A stretch of DNA of 64,000 nucleotides from Sclerotinia nivalis. Lineage: Eukaryota; Ascomycota; Leotiomycetes; Helotiales; Sclerotiniaceae. Positions 33,061-44,443 of the stretch are shown here, one piece after another (position 1 is the first letter of the stretch; each line of letters starts with the position of its first letter). The stretch is taken from assembly GCA_029531795.1 (NCBI GenBank), contig JAPEIS010000009.1, positions 620,001 to 684,000 on the forward strand. The letters run 5' to 3'. The notes beneath the pieces were generated by a model. That model made no database searches and was not told the DNA's origin. It saw nothing but the letters and a program-made list of their open reading frames with translations. A program made the position numbers and the translations under genes.

Positions 33061-33670
33061 AACAAATTAAGGCGAATACAATATGAAGGAGAGAAATACG
33101 ATTTATGAGTATGGGTATGGTTGCGGTTTGTCATGCGATGGGAAGAGGATTAATATTGGTATGTATATGGGCTTTGAGTTTAAGCATTGGCAGTAAGCAT
33201 GGATATGCATACCAACTTCACGTGCTGCGTATCATAGGGTGTTAAGCAATAGGGTATTAAACATGCATAGGGAGGTTGGATTATTTGTTTAGCGTGGTAT
33301 TATGGATGGTGTAAAGGTTTTTCTCTTTGCATTTTCCTGCGGTGGGACATCTGGGAGAGGACATTTTGGCGGCCTCTTGTTGCATTTAGTCGCGTGGTTT
33401 TATAGTAGTTTGGTGCGTGTTTTTCGCTTACTCATTGGGATGACTGATGGTGGAGTGTTCATGGCACAGATCTTTTGGAAGCCATACAAGGGTTTAGCAT
33501 GGCATTAAGGGATAATATTATGATACCACGGGGTACCTTTGAATAGGTATTGCAAGATGATATTTTATTACGTATTTTACACCAAGCCGTACCAGTGTAC
33601 AGTTCAAAAATAGCATACAGGGACAAGCAAGATTCAAATTCATTAAATTCTTCAATAGAAGATCAAAGAA
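33061..33670. other. intergenic
   Basis: The 3' region of the 30487 gene. Open frame 33302-33508 has no support. Nothing else seen. Confidence 0.45.
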
Positions 33671-33990
33671 CTATACCTTGAGCATGGCTTCAACCATGCC
33701 ATCTGCATCTACTTGTGGGGGTGACCAAATTCTGATATCTTGGAAACCAGCTTTACCAAGCAAAACTCTTCATTCCGTTCCGGTTCGCTCCTGTCCACTG
33801 TTAAACCCCATCATCGTCGATTCTAATAGTGCATGGAAGCTTGTGGCACCTTTTCTAGAACAATCATTTCATGCAACAACAACATCGAATATCCTGGCTT
33901 CATCGCAGCTTTCACACTTTCAAGAATTTCCAAGCATTTGGAATCTGACCAGTCGTAGGTATATGGTGGTAGAAATACACACTCGCGCAT
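33671..33990 (-). pseudogene. C-terminal fragment of an O-methyltransferase, decayed
   Basis: Read on the minus strand, the fragment holds the post-SAM part of a plant-type or fungal O-methyltransferase. A VYFYHHI-like strand runs into YDWSDSKCLEILESVKAAMK and LLLHEMIVLEK, then a segment with MMGFNSGQERTGTE, then VLLGKAGFQDIRIWSPPQ and a terminal VEAMLKV. The reading frame changes at about 33835 and near 33965. A TGA stands where a Trp codon TGG is conserved (near 33785). No upstream SAM-binding half is detectable. A remnant, apparently a different family branch from the intact gene at 22553. Confidence 0.68.
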
Positions 33991-35232
33991 TTTAATGGGT
34001 GTTACGAGAAAATATTTGCAAAATAGAAAAGGCTAATGCCATGAATCGCCTGTAGGGTGGAGAAATTTTACTCTATGTGCTCAACTGTCGAATTAACTCC
34101 GTCAGCTTCTTCTAGAACGCTAGGATGATCTTGCAAGATCCCTTAACCATCTCTTAAAGGTAAACTAATCCACACAACTTCTAACCCATCACTAATCAAC
34201 TAAAATAGGATTGAAGTCCTATCTAGTACTCAACACTACATCGATTCCTACTCCAAATTACTCATCAGAATCGGAACCTCATAAAATGCCCGAAATAGTA
34301 CAAATTTTTGGACTGGAAGTAAACAACATTCAGTAAAAAATAAGAAAATTAAGAAACGAGGAACGTTGTTCTCAATCATCGAATCATCCTCGAGCGAGGA
34401 TATCATAGTAGAGCCCTGCTACAGACACCGTCGATGCATACACAATGGGAGACCTCGGCAACGTGATTCCTGAGGCCAATGGAAGTGCGATATCAGACGA
34501 TCAGGAAGAAATGACCATGACTATTACATGCGAGAATGCTTCCACAGTTGAAGCTAATTGAATTATTCCAAAATAAATATCTCGCCGTCAGGGGTGAGCT
34601 TGATGCAATTGCGTGTAGTGCTGAGATGCAAGGGAATTCGGTGTATAGAAGATGAAAGCTGCGGAAACCCTTTAGGGTGATTCGAGGATTTGCAGCTTAA
34701 TTTTTCTCATGGAAAGAGAGAATGAGGTTTGAATGAGCGAACGTGATATTCTCTGTTGTTTTTAGGCTCACGTTTTCCAAACCACAACGATAATTCTACG
34801 TTGGTATTTGAACGGTTATCACATATTGCTCATGCCAATCAGCACAGCTTCCTTTTCGCTATTTGATGTGTTATGGTCACCTTCAGACCGAGACATTCTC
34901 TGCGGTCTGCCTCAATACCAAGATCCTGCAGATGATTTCGTTGACCATGATCACAGAGGAAAGCAACATCCATAGTATGCTCAACATCAGATAAAAATGA
35001 TTGACTAGTCATCTCGACACTAAAACAAGTCTCTCTCCGCAATCGCATTTGCTCTCGCTCCCACTCCTATTTCAATTTCGCCAGCTAGCTCAGGAATCAA
35101 ATATTTCAAGCCAACAGTAAAAAGTACCAATCGCAAGCAGCAAACTGGAAGCCTCTCTCTCAAGCTCCAGAACTCCGGATCGAGTCTTCCAAGAACATCT
35201 CTATTTCACCCACCTAAATAACAACACCTATC
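33991..35232. other. intergenic
   Basis: No gene seen. The missing 5' half of the methyltransferase remnant is not recognisable here. Confidence 0.4.
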
Positions 35233-35888
35233 TTATTGACCCACATTAAACCCCACCAACGCACTTCCGCATTTTGCGCTCTTCCACCCCAAGCCCGAGA
35301 TCAGCTTGGAAGGGAGTGATTGGCCTTGAATAAAGGGTATAGGGATGATAGAGAAAGCCGCGGGGGTGGTGCATGCCTCGTCGCTGGTTGAAACGGCGAA
35401 TCATTAGTATTGGGTTCACCTGGATGAAGTACAGTGATAGAAATGCAAGTAATGGAAAGGAAGAGATAGTACCTATAGAAGTAGCAATGGGCATCGCGAC
35501 AAAAAAGCGCAGAATTGATATTGTTTCCGAAGATTTCGAAGGGGAAACAGAGGGAATAGGAGTAGGTTGCTGCTAAGTCGCCGGCGTATGTTGCGGCTAT
35601 GAACTTTTAGATGATTATTAGATTTGTGTATTTGAATTGTGTTTCTTAGTTAGGATATAGAAATATGACAAGAGACAGATAGACCAGATCCGAGAATGGA
35701 CTAAAATCATGGCTAGAGAAACGGAAAAAGACCGGGATGAGAAGAGCTAGTGGGCAAAGTTCGCTTACATTATTCGGATTTTGGGATTGGCATGAGCTAA
35801 CAATCTGGGCTTTCGTTTGAGCGTTAACCGTGGTGTAAGTCGTAAATCCGAAAAATAGAGTTGCGAGGTGGGCGGTGGTGACCTTCAT
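35233..35888 (-). CDS. small secreted Cys-containing protein (paralogue of the 37053 gene)
   Basis: Three exons fit: 35888-35769, 35603-35473 and 35383-35233, giving 133 residues. Signal peptide: MKVTTAHLATLFFGFTTYTTVNA. The mature part has at least six Cys (SSCQSQ, SLCFPF, LFCRDAHC, DEACTTP, SAKCGS). Exon 2 is 131 nt with the same phase, and shares a pattern with exon 2 of the gene at 37053: a Tyr/Asn-rich start, then Cys-(F/Y)-P-(F/Y), then (V/L)FC(K/R)-x-x-x-C. Intron 1 is 165 nt, intron 2 is 89 nt. No known domain recognised. Size, secretion and Cys content resemble effector candidates (inference). Confidence 0.72.
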
Positions 35889-37052
35889 GTTTTGTTTTGT
35901 AGTTTTTTCGCGCCTAGAGTTTGATGGATGAGAATTTTGAGATACAAAGACAAATAAAGGGTTTGAAAGGTTGTATGTAGATTAAATGGTTGATAGCTTT
36001 ACTCGAAGGTGGGTGATAGTAAGTATTTATACCTCCATATCCATCTCATCTCGTCGAGTAGAATTAGAGCTTTGTGTCCTCACTTGAAGCAAGATTTCTC
36101 AGCCTGGAATGAAGGTTAAACAATCGCTGTGAGGGATCTAAGCCATATCTTAATACTTGGTACTTGGTGTAAAATCAGAAATATTGGTTGAGCTGACTGC
36201 GAAACGATAGCTGACATATCTAGATGAGATGTGACGGAGTTGAAGTGATCGTGGAAAAACGGGCAAGTGAAGCCTAAAATATCTGGAAATGTTCTCAAAA
36301 GTTTATAATTAACTTCCAGATGGAGAATATAATTTTACGCGGTGGTGTAGTAACAATGTGCATGACAGCTTTCGAAACACAATTTGGTGACGTCGATTTG
36401 ACATGGTGTTACGCAGTGAAACCAAAAAACGATGAGCTGAAATGAAATAATGCAGATATAATTATTAAATATCTTGATCTCGATCTCGGAATTGACGATC
36501 GATCTGATCAATGGATCGTGAGCCATAGATGTGGGGATTGGTAAGAGTTCGGCTTGGTCATAATTCGGCCATGCCGGTGAATGTCACTATGGAATTCAGC
36601 TCGAGGATAGAAATGGCATATAGAATGACCAGCACGCACCCCCGAATCATTTCTGGTCATGAATGGACCGATGAAGAGTGCCAAGCATCTGCAACATCAT
36701 TCGGAGATAAGCAAGATATTCCAGCCCGCAGGTACTGAATATCACGATGGCATAGCATGTGAACAGTTTTCTGGTCGACCTTTTTGGATAGATCGATAGA
36801 TTGAGAAGTCTTGCGCAGATACTGTTGCCAAACTAGACTAAACAGCCGCAGGAACGTTCGATGCATAGGGACTTGTTTTTTCTGATGACTTTATAAACTG
36901 TGCAGGATTTGTGCAGACATGGAATTCTTAAACTAACGAAGGTACTAAACTTCCCAAACTCTATAAAATTTCCCTTTGCTGACCTGGGAAAATTTGTCCT
37001 CTATGCTAGCTACCACTATCATCGTGCAATAGTTTTTCTATTTGATATGTCC
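35889..37052. other. intergenic between the two paralogues
   Basis: Separates two same-strand paralogues, consistent with a tandem duplication. Short open frames at 36335-36526 and 36657-36866 lack support. Confidence 0.45.
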
Positions 37053-37763
37053 TCAATTGTCCCCGAGGGGAAGCGCAGGACCACCAGGGGATCTGACTGG
37101 TAAGGAGAGCGACAGCTTTTGACATATTGCTCCTTTTCCTAGGATTGTTGTCAGGAGTCCCCATGGATTGACCAAAACTAAACTTCTGGGGACCGTGAGC
37201 GTAAGATTGGGATCGGTGCAATTATCGCCTCTGTTCGCCACATGTCAGTATATTCAATCTCGTCACCCCACTATTAAAGCTATTAAAGTAGTAGCCATGA
37301 GAGAAAGAGTTGAGACATACGCGCAATTACTGCAAGTTACACTTTTGCAAAAGACGGCGGCCAATGCGGCACTGCCGTTCACGGTGTAAGGATAACATTC
37401 GCCGTAATTGTAGGAGGTTATCACACCATTAGCGTACTGAACTCCGACATACTAGAAAAGTATTAGTAGACGCGATTTAAGTTCAGTCATCGAGGGAACT
37501 ATCATAGGCGATATCAAGGGAGCTGCTGATGAGGTATGGTGACTGATGCTACTAAAAGACGCGAACGAAATATGAAGAATAATCAATAAACTTACAGCAT
37601 CCGAGCCGGCATTCTCACAGTAACTGTTGAGAACCGCGTAACTTGGGATGACAAGAGATGAAAGGGGAATGGAAGTGTCCGCCGTGGGCAAAATAAGGCC
37701 AAGAGGATTAGCTGCGGCCGATACAATGCATGGGGCGATGACGGCTGAGGGAGAAAATCTCAT
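37053..37763 (-). CDS. small secreted Cys-containing protein (paralogue of the 35233 gene)
   Basis: Three exons fit: 37763-37596, 37451-37321 and 37230-37053, giving 158 residues. The N-terminus MRFSPSAVIAPCIVSAAANP is a signal peptide. Exon 1 carries a single mature Cys (NSYCENAG). Exon 2, again 131 nt with the same phases as in the 35233 gene, has GECYPYTVN and VFCKSVTCSNC. Exon 3 contains DNCTDPNLTLTVPRSLVLVN and AICQKL and ends at a TGA at 37053, although a further 3' intron cannot be ruled out. Gene order, orientation and exon 2 length indicate an old tandem duplication. Function unknown. Confidence 0.66.
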
Positions 37764-39219
37764 TTTGTAAAGTGTCTATTTCAGCTGAGCAAGTTAGGAC
37801 TGTAATGAAGTGTCAAAGTACGCGAAGTGGATGTGTTTTTGTGAATTGCGTGATACTCATACTTATAACCTGAGCAGATTCCGAGATCTTGGTTAACGTT
37901 CGGAATTGATTGTCACACGAATAAGAAATTTAAATGCGTGTTATTGAATACCAATAAATTCGTACGTGTGGAAACCTTTGAATGAAGTTCACGATTCTCC
38001 TGTCCAGTAATCCGCCAGTTCACTTCTCGTGTGATAAGAACAAAGAGCAAGAAAGAACAGATATATTGTTAAAAGCTCTGAGCGCCAAAGGAGGAGAAGA
38101 CTTGACCTGCATCACGGGTGCCGATTTGTGCTCCCGCACTAGACTGTAACATACAAACATTGTGCAACGTATCACGATCGTTCTAGCATCGGAATGTTCA
38201 TATTCTCAAATTCGGAATTACATTCCGAAGGCCAGCAAAGAATGCATGAATTCTTGGAGTTTTGTATCATGATCAAATAATTCCTAATCGGAAGCTTAAG
38301 CTGACTGCGACTGTGGTTGATAGACCCATAACTGTCACTGACGGGGCTGAGGACATGCCATTGACCTTCTGGAGTCGTGAGAATTGTGAAGGCACGGACT
38401 AGTACGAAGACGTTGGTAAGCTTGTATTCATGTTCAATTCGTTTTAGACGTGAAAATAGACGCAAAATTTGCTACAAGTGCACAGTAGGAGGAGATGAGA
38501 CTATTATCTTGAGGTCTTCAAGGAGCCAATGTACAAAATGCATCAGAGCCCATTGGTCTATAAGTGCATGTCATCCAGTATTTAACGGGTTCAACGTAGT
38601 CTTTTAGAAGGACTGACACACGCCTCGCATTTCCACCAGTAGTATTGATTGGGCCCTGCCCATTTCCTACACTGGAACGGGGTCATATATATATTCGGAC
38701 TGCAAACTTCTGGTATCATCGCAGTGCCTCGCATATTAAGCATAAGTACGGATGTTTTGACAAACAATTGACATGCATCCATGTGCACCTGAGTTCTGCC
38801 ATTGGGATTTTGTTCACGAGCTTACAAACATTACATTCGGACATTCATCCGGATTCCATGTCCTACGATAGACCTGGGATTTTACAAGACACTTCAAGAA
38901 CACTCGGTCTCAAGCATGAAATAGATATAGCCAACCCGCTTTTAACTCTTCTTCCCCGCAATATAGATAGTTATATTCACGAACTGGCTTCCTCATCATG
39001 CCACCAATTATAGCTCAAATAAAAGGTGCGGGGCTCAGGCGAAGCCTGCTTCGGCGCTAGCCGGCATTGCAAAATCACATTGTAACAGGCGAAAGCCGAA
39101 TATTTAACGCTTGGAACCATCGACCAAAGTTCCCACAGCCCTACGAATGTAAAGTGCTACACGAGGACCTCACACTCTCTGTTATATCTTGTCTATTTTC
39201 CATACATACTCAACAGTCT
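37764..39219. other. intergenic
   Basis: No intact gene. A 26-codon minus-strand stretch at about 38070-38150 (QSSAGAQIGTRDAGQVFSSF) reads like a coding end but has no partner exons. A GC-rich hairpin-like motif (gcgaagcctgcttcggcgc) occurs at about 39041. Confidence 0.4.
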
Positions 39220-39953
39220 CTATGTCCCGGTATTGTTTTGACCTCCTACCAGCCCCAAGCTCCCTGGAATGAGGGTATCTCTGTTCATAACAGACTTCCG
39301 TGTACTATCACAAGTCCCGTCAGCACAACATGCCGGACTATCTGGGGTACACCCATCCTCAGAACAGCTGCAAGTACTGCTTCCTGACCCACTATCAACC
39401 GCGTAAAGCATATATTCAATACATTCAAATGGGCCCTTCCAGATATAAGCGCCGCCATAATTATCATCGACGCTGTCCCCGTCGCAGCGTTACGGATTGT
39501 AATCGAGATGAATTGTACAATCGTCGGATCCCAATGTCCAGCCACTCTCAGGACTATATCCGGTTTGATCAGTAGCCCAATTCAACTGCGCGATAAATAA
39601 ACGCCCTTTGGGTCTGTGTACATATATGTATATGGTGGACCACCAGGTGAAAGAGTATTTCCCTGCTTAAAAATAGAACCTAGGACTTCTTCATCGCCAG
39701 TGATGTTAAATGGTACGTAAGTATCATCATTATGATCGCTGAAGCAGTATACCTGCCCATTATTGGGATCATCAACTGTTGGAATCGATAAAGAGGAATT
39801 AGTGGTACTTTTCATAGGAGTCGCCGTGCTTGAAGGTGTTAATGGATTTGTTCCATAGACAGCGGCAGTGATAGAACCAGCGGATGCCACAGCTGGCGTA
39901 TAAATCGTAGCCGTAGATCTGCCGATCACCAGGACGGATAACGCATGCCCCAA
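39220..39953 (-). pseudogene. broken secreted protein gene with fungal Cys-rich C-terminal domain
   Basis: Minus-strand reading begins with a Ser/Thr-rich linker and then YCFSDHNDDTYVPFNITGDE (about 39720-39770) up to YTYMYTDPKGVY. The frame then shifts by one base near 39600, without a splice site, into AQLNWATDQTGYSPESGWTL. A TAA interrupts it in CD-rich sequence (near 39491). It resumes with RCDGDSVDDNYGGAYIWKG and a Cys-rich tail (CSCSEDGCTPDSPACCADG). The TGY-P-x-GW, C, CD and GG-x5-G-x-x-C spacing resembles the C-terminal domain of several fungal secreted proteins, including some chitinases. Two lesions make it a pseudogene. It directly adjoins the transposon complex. Confidence 0.62.
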
Positions 39954-39982
39954 CTACTACTGCTATTCAAAGACTAAATAGA

Positions 39983-40285
39983 GTGGTATATGCTGGAGTG
40001 GCGGATGACGATACGAAGGCTCAGATTCAGAGAGTTTTCGTGGCCTCAGGATTAGCGACGGTTCCTGTTTGGCGCGGACACAGGTTTGAGATAAACCCTT
40101 TCACGTTTATCGATCCCAGTACTGGTTTAATGGCGGAACCTTTCATCGCGATGCTTGGTTCAAAGAATGGAGCAGGTGTAGCGTATCTCCTAGCAACACA
40201 CCGAGCTACCCTTGGCTTGAAATGTATCAACGCAGTTAGAGTATGGGCGGAAGAAGAATGGTCCACCAGCGGTTTGATTGATTGA
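39983..40285 (+). other. open frame truncated by the LINE insertion
   Basis: A 100-codon frame with balanced composition (for example NPFTFIDPSTGLMAEPFIAM and VAYLLATHRATLGLKCINAV) runs to the 15-bp target duplication at 40259-40273. Across the element, the right copy of the duplication continues the same frame for about 10 codons (AVTGKCRISYL) before a stop. It may be a fragment of an ancestral gene hit by the insertion. I do not recognise it and there is no convincing start. Confidence 0.3.
40259..40273. repeat. left copy of 15-bp target-site duplication
   Basis: tggtccaccagcggt, identical to 50905-50919. It is immediately followed by the TTGA repeat tail of the LINE. Confidence 0.9.
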
Positions 40286-40679
40286 TTGATTGATTGATTA
40301 AATTAACGTCTACACTGAGTCTAAGATTATCTAAGACGGCTAGGAGCTTTATAAGCTTCTAACAAGTAACAAATGGAGAATTGCTGATTATATTCGGTTG
40401 TAGTTAATACAATTTGGGAAGATTGAAATAGCTTCAATCTATTAATTTTTGAATAAGGGAAGTGAAAACTAATCTTGGGGAATAAAGCCTATCTTACAAA
40501 TACTTTTGTATATAATAAGAAAAATAACAAATGAAATATGATATAATTCGAAATTAGAACGATTTACCTTATATAGAGGGGTAAATTGACCAAATTGATC
40601 AAATTGATCAAAATGATTCAATTAATTATTTTCTTTTAGTTTATCCTTTTCATTTTCGTCTTTTTGTTCTATATTCTTT

Positions 40680-42191
40680 TGTATTCTAGTTAGATGTTAT
40701 GATCTGGTGGTTATTTTTGTTTCCTCGATAAATTCAAGGGTTTTAATGATTCTTGTTTTGGTGTGAAGTAGGTATTTTATAGTGAGTTGGGAGGTAGGGT
40801 TGTTTTTCTTGAATATTCTTTTTGTTGATTTGTATAATGGGTAATTGAATAAAAGATGATTAGGAGATTCTTTCTTTCTATATCTATAATTATTATTTGC
40901 TGAAATTCCGAATCGTTGTAAATAAGATTTGAAATATCTATGATTGATTTTAAGCTGAAATAAAGCACTAATAGAGTTTCTTTTAATGTTTTCTGGAATT
41001 CCGATCTTTGAGTTAATCTTTTAGGGGTATATTTTCGAATAGGCTGAATTAGATGAATAGAGAAGAATATTCTATTCTTCGGATTTCGTTCTTTTGATAT
41101 TCATTCCTAAAAAGGTAAAGCTGGTTTCGTTTGATGATGATTTTTGTTTTGTAGCTTTTTTTGTTAAAGCATTGGCTAATTCGTTTCCTTTAATGAAGGT
41201 ATGTTTTGGAATTCAATTAAGGGAGATTTCAGCTCCTTTTCTAAGGAGAGTTTCTGTGGCTTTGATTGTTTTAATTTGATATATCTGGCCAGGAGCATCA
41301 GAGGGTATTTTCAATCGGTATAATCCGGCTTGATTATCTGAGTAGATTTTGAATTTTTCGTCTAGTTGAGCAATAAAGCTAGTATATTCGATTGTTCTAG
41401 TGACTCTAAAAAGTTCATTATTGTAGACAAACTGATTCACTTCAATATTGATGGTTTCCTGATGTGAAACCTGATTATTCGATAGAATAACTACAATCCT
41501 GATATCAATTCCGATTCTGTTTAAAGTGGATGAAGCATCAGTATATATTGTAATGGTGTTCTTGTATCTGTATTTGAATATAAGGTTATAAATAATTGTA
41601 ATATTCTCTTTTATTAGCTTATTGATATTGACTTTGTATAAAGTATTCCTTTTCCAAGAAAGGAAATAAAAATAATCGATCTTTTCTAGGGTTAAAAGAT
41701 CGAAATCTTCTTCGATTGATTTTATGATCTTTTCAAGTTGAATAAGTTTCGATAATTTCCTTTAAAAGATTGCTATTGTATTTAGAGTTTCCTTTTCGGT
41801 AATTAGTTTGTCTATAATTGTATTGACGAAATAGGAAGACGAGATTTTCAACAATCTGAAAGCATATTGTCTGATTCCAGTGTTTAATCTGATTTCCGAA
41901 GGGTATAAAGCAATTTCTATTTCTATTGGCTTTATTAGTAAAATTTTGAAGATTTCTAGAATTTTATGTAGAGCAAAATTCTAAAGTAATTGAAGAATCT
42001 TTTTGAATAAGATTTGATCTTTTCATTAGATGATTGATTTGTAATTAACTATATTAATGATATATACTATATAGAACTGTTTTAGTACTTTAAGGCTTAG
42101 CCTTTTCTCAATATTGGTTAATCTGGTTATTTAATAGAATGAAACCTTAGCTTGAATTGTTCGAATAACAATATACTGTTTGAAGTTGAGG
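40680..42191 (-). pseudogene. LINE ORF2 3' part: RNase H and C-terminal zinc region
   Basis: Minus-strand fragments include the RNase H core (FKIYSDNQAGLYRL near 41300, with preceding TDASS-like YTDAS near 41550), LRKGAEISLN followed by a NELANALTKK-like stretch (near 41180), and the C-terminal HLLFNYPLY-type Cys/His segment (near 40850). All are broken by stops. Confidence 0.72.
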
Positions 42192-42196
42192 TCGGG
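42192..42196. repeat. TCGGG target duplication of the Gypsy element, left
   Basis: The five bases TCGGG immediately precede the LTR at 42197 and recur at 47991-47995 immediately after the second LTR. Confidence 0.9.
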
Positions 42197-42433
42197 TATC
42201 ACGGAGGCAGCAGATAGGATAACAGAAATCACTTTTATTGGTAAGACGTAGTTCGAAGAGCTACGTTTCTACAGAAGGAACGTTTCCTTTAAATACATTT
42301 GTGTGTGCTAGGGCTCCGAGCCCTAGCGCTCTTACAGGGTACGATCACCGAGCGTACCCCGCTCGGTGCTGGATCGGACAGGTGGAGCCTACTAAAGGGG
42401 CCGGTCCAATGGCCCGGCCCTGACCCTGTGATA
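42197..42433 (-). repeat. 3' LTR of the Gypsy element
   Basis: 237 bp, ends TATCAC...GTGATA in the plus reading (TGTCAC...GTGACA is likely ancestral). Same length as the other LTR, with no indels seen. Confidence 0.92.
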
Positions 42434-42479
42434 GTATCTCCCTTTTTAAGGCCGAACTCCGTTGAGGCGGTTATAAGGG

Positions 42480-42670
42480 CTAGATTTATCCGGATACCTC
42501 CGATGGTAATTCTGGATCAGCTTTCGAGTGTTGTTCAGGTAATCAGTAGGCTCTTCGATCGGCTCATTGTAATCGATCCATCGGACAGTATATTTCAGAC
42601 GGAGGCCATCACAATTGTAATGCTTTTAACGGGAATTCAGAACTTCCTCTACCTCGAATTATTCGATTCT
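42480..42670 (-). pseudogene. chromodomain of the Gypsy integrase
   Basis: The minus strand after the integrase encodes FEVEEVLNSR, a stop, then LKYTVRWIDYNEPIEEPTDY and RKLIQNYHRRYPDK. This is the chromodomain pattern of chromoviruses (ExExIL, then Y-x-V-x-W-x-G/D-Y, then W/Y-x-P, then F-H-x-x-x-P-x-K-P). Chromodomains target integration to heterochromatin marks. Confidence 0.7.
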
Positions 42671-43183
42671 TTCGATTTCAATAGGAAAAAGAAACGGATT
42701 GTGTTGATCAGGGATAGGATTATTATAAGCAGAGTATAATAAATTTATATGGAATATAGAATGATTTCTTATCAAAATAGATAGTTTGAATTTGTAAACG
42801 TATATATTTATAGTTTGCAAGATCCGGAACGGACTTAGATTCTTCCAATCTAGTTTCTTTTGTAGTCTTAAGATCTTGATGTTTTTGATATTTAATCAAA
42901 CCAGATTATTAGGATTGTAACGATGGATAGGAGTACAATGGACATCAGCATTCTTTGTATAACGAACTTAGCTAACGATCAATTCAGTCTTCAGATACTC
43001 AACGATCAAGGACATTTTCTTAACAAACTCTTCGGCATCCCGGATACCAGAGCGATTAGTAACAATGGATGGTTCAAATCCCATACATAGATGATAACCA
43101 TAATTCACAAAGAACAGGGTCAAATAGAAACTTTCAGACCAAACAGAATTGATTGAAAATTCAGCAATCGATAACCATTCGGA

Positions 43184-44293
43184 TCAATCGTCCTGCAAGT
43201 ACGAGATGTATAATCGGAGATACTGTTCGAGCATAGCATTTGCTCTTTCAGTTTGCTCATTGGTTTCCAAATGATAGACTATCGATAGTTTCGATACTAT
43301 ATTCAAACGTTTACAGATGTATTTCCAGAAATCAGATATGAATTGAGCACTACAATCGGATATAATTGTCGACGGTAGACTGTACAGCTTCCAAATATAC
43401 TTCAGGAACAAGCAAGCTATTTCTTCGGAATTATAAGTATTGTAATAAAACAGGAAATACTTCATCTTAATCAATCGATTGACTATTACGAATATCATAT
43501 CGTAATCAAAACTTTTCGAGAAGTGCATTATGAAATCGATCGATATATCCCTTTACGTTTGTTGAAAAATCGGGAACAGATAGAGGATATCTTTTTGTTC
43601 TTTACAGTTCGATACTATTCGATAGCAATTATAACAATTATATATCCAATAGTTGATATAGTTATAATATCCAGGCTAATAGTAGTTTCGGGATAGGAGT
43701 TCGAAAGTGTGAGTATAATACGGATGACCTATAGTAGGGGAGTCGTGGACCAGGCGAAACAGTTCAGCTTTCAGGTTATCGTAATCAAAAACGAAAAGCT
43801 TCCTGTAATAATATAGCAGGTCATTATTCTCGGTATATTTAGATAAAGTAATACAGAAATACTTGAATGCTTTTTCTATCAAGATCTTCAAAATAGATAC
43901 AGGTATAAAATCAGATATATATATTTCAACAAATAAAGTTTTCAGTTCTTCCAATAATTCAAATAACAGATCGGAGATTACAATAAGTATTGGAGATTGA
44001 TCAAATGAAACAATAGGAATAAATAATAGTTCAGAAATCGGTAGAACTTTAGGGATAAATAAAACATTAAAAATGAACAAAGAGTTAAAAACAAATAGAA
44101 TAGATTTAAGAACTAAACAAACTGAATCAGATTCTTTCAACGATCGATGGGATTGACTACAAATAGTAATCGTAAAACAAACTCTTTTCTTCAAAGAATC
44201 TATCAGATCAGACGAAATAAGTACAAACGAAACAAATACAGAAACGGAAATAAATACAGAGAACAAAACGGGATCAAGGTTTTCTGATTTCAA
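43184..44293 (-). pseudogene. Gypsy integrase (zinc-binding and catalytic core), degraded
   Basis: The HHCC-like N-terminal part is seen as ELFRLVHDSPTIGHPYYTHT (about 43700-43760). The catalytic core has the DDE-type features YDMIFVIVNRLIKMKYFL, SLPSTIISDCSAQFISDFWK and HLETNEQTERANAMLEQYL (43190-43520). Several stops separate the pieces. The first catalytic Asp region is altered (VNRL where VDRL is usual). Confidence 0.85.
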
Positions 44294-44443
44294 AATCGTT
44301 TGGCTTTAATATTGAAAGTATTCATCCCCTTTTTTAAACAGATCCTCTGATCTCCTAATCAAAGCATCAGATTTAGCTTTTTGTTTATCTAATCGATAAA
44401 TAATCTTGAAATTGAATCGAAATAAAAATTCAAACCAATAGGT

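Noticed and set aside
39030..39062. GC-rich hairpin-like motif (gcgaagcctgcttcggcgc)
   Set aside because: Considered as a terminator or element end; no second copy found within the window, so not called.
42299..42739. 146-codon open frame on the plus strand
   Set aside because: Antisense to the Gypsy LTR and chromodomain; no protein-like pattern.
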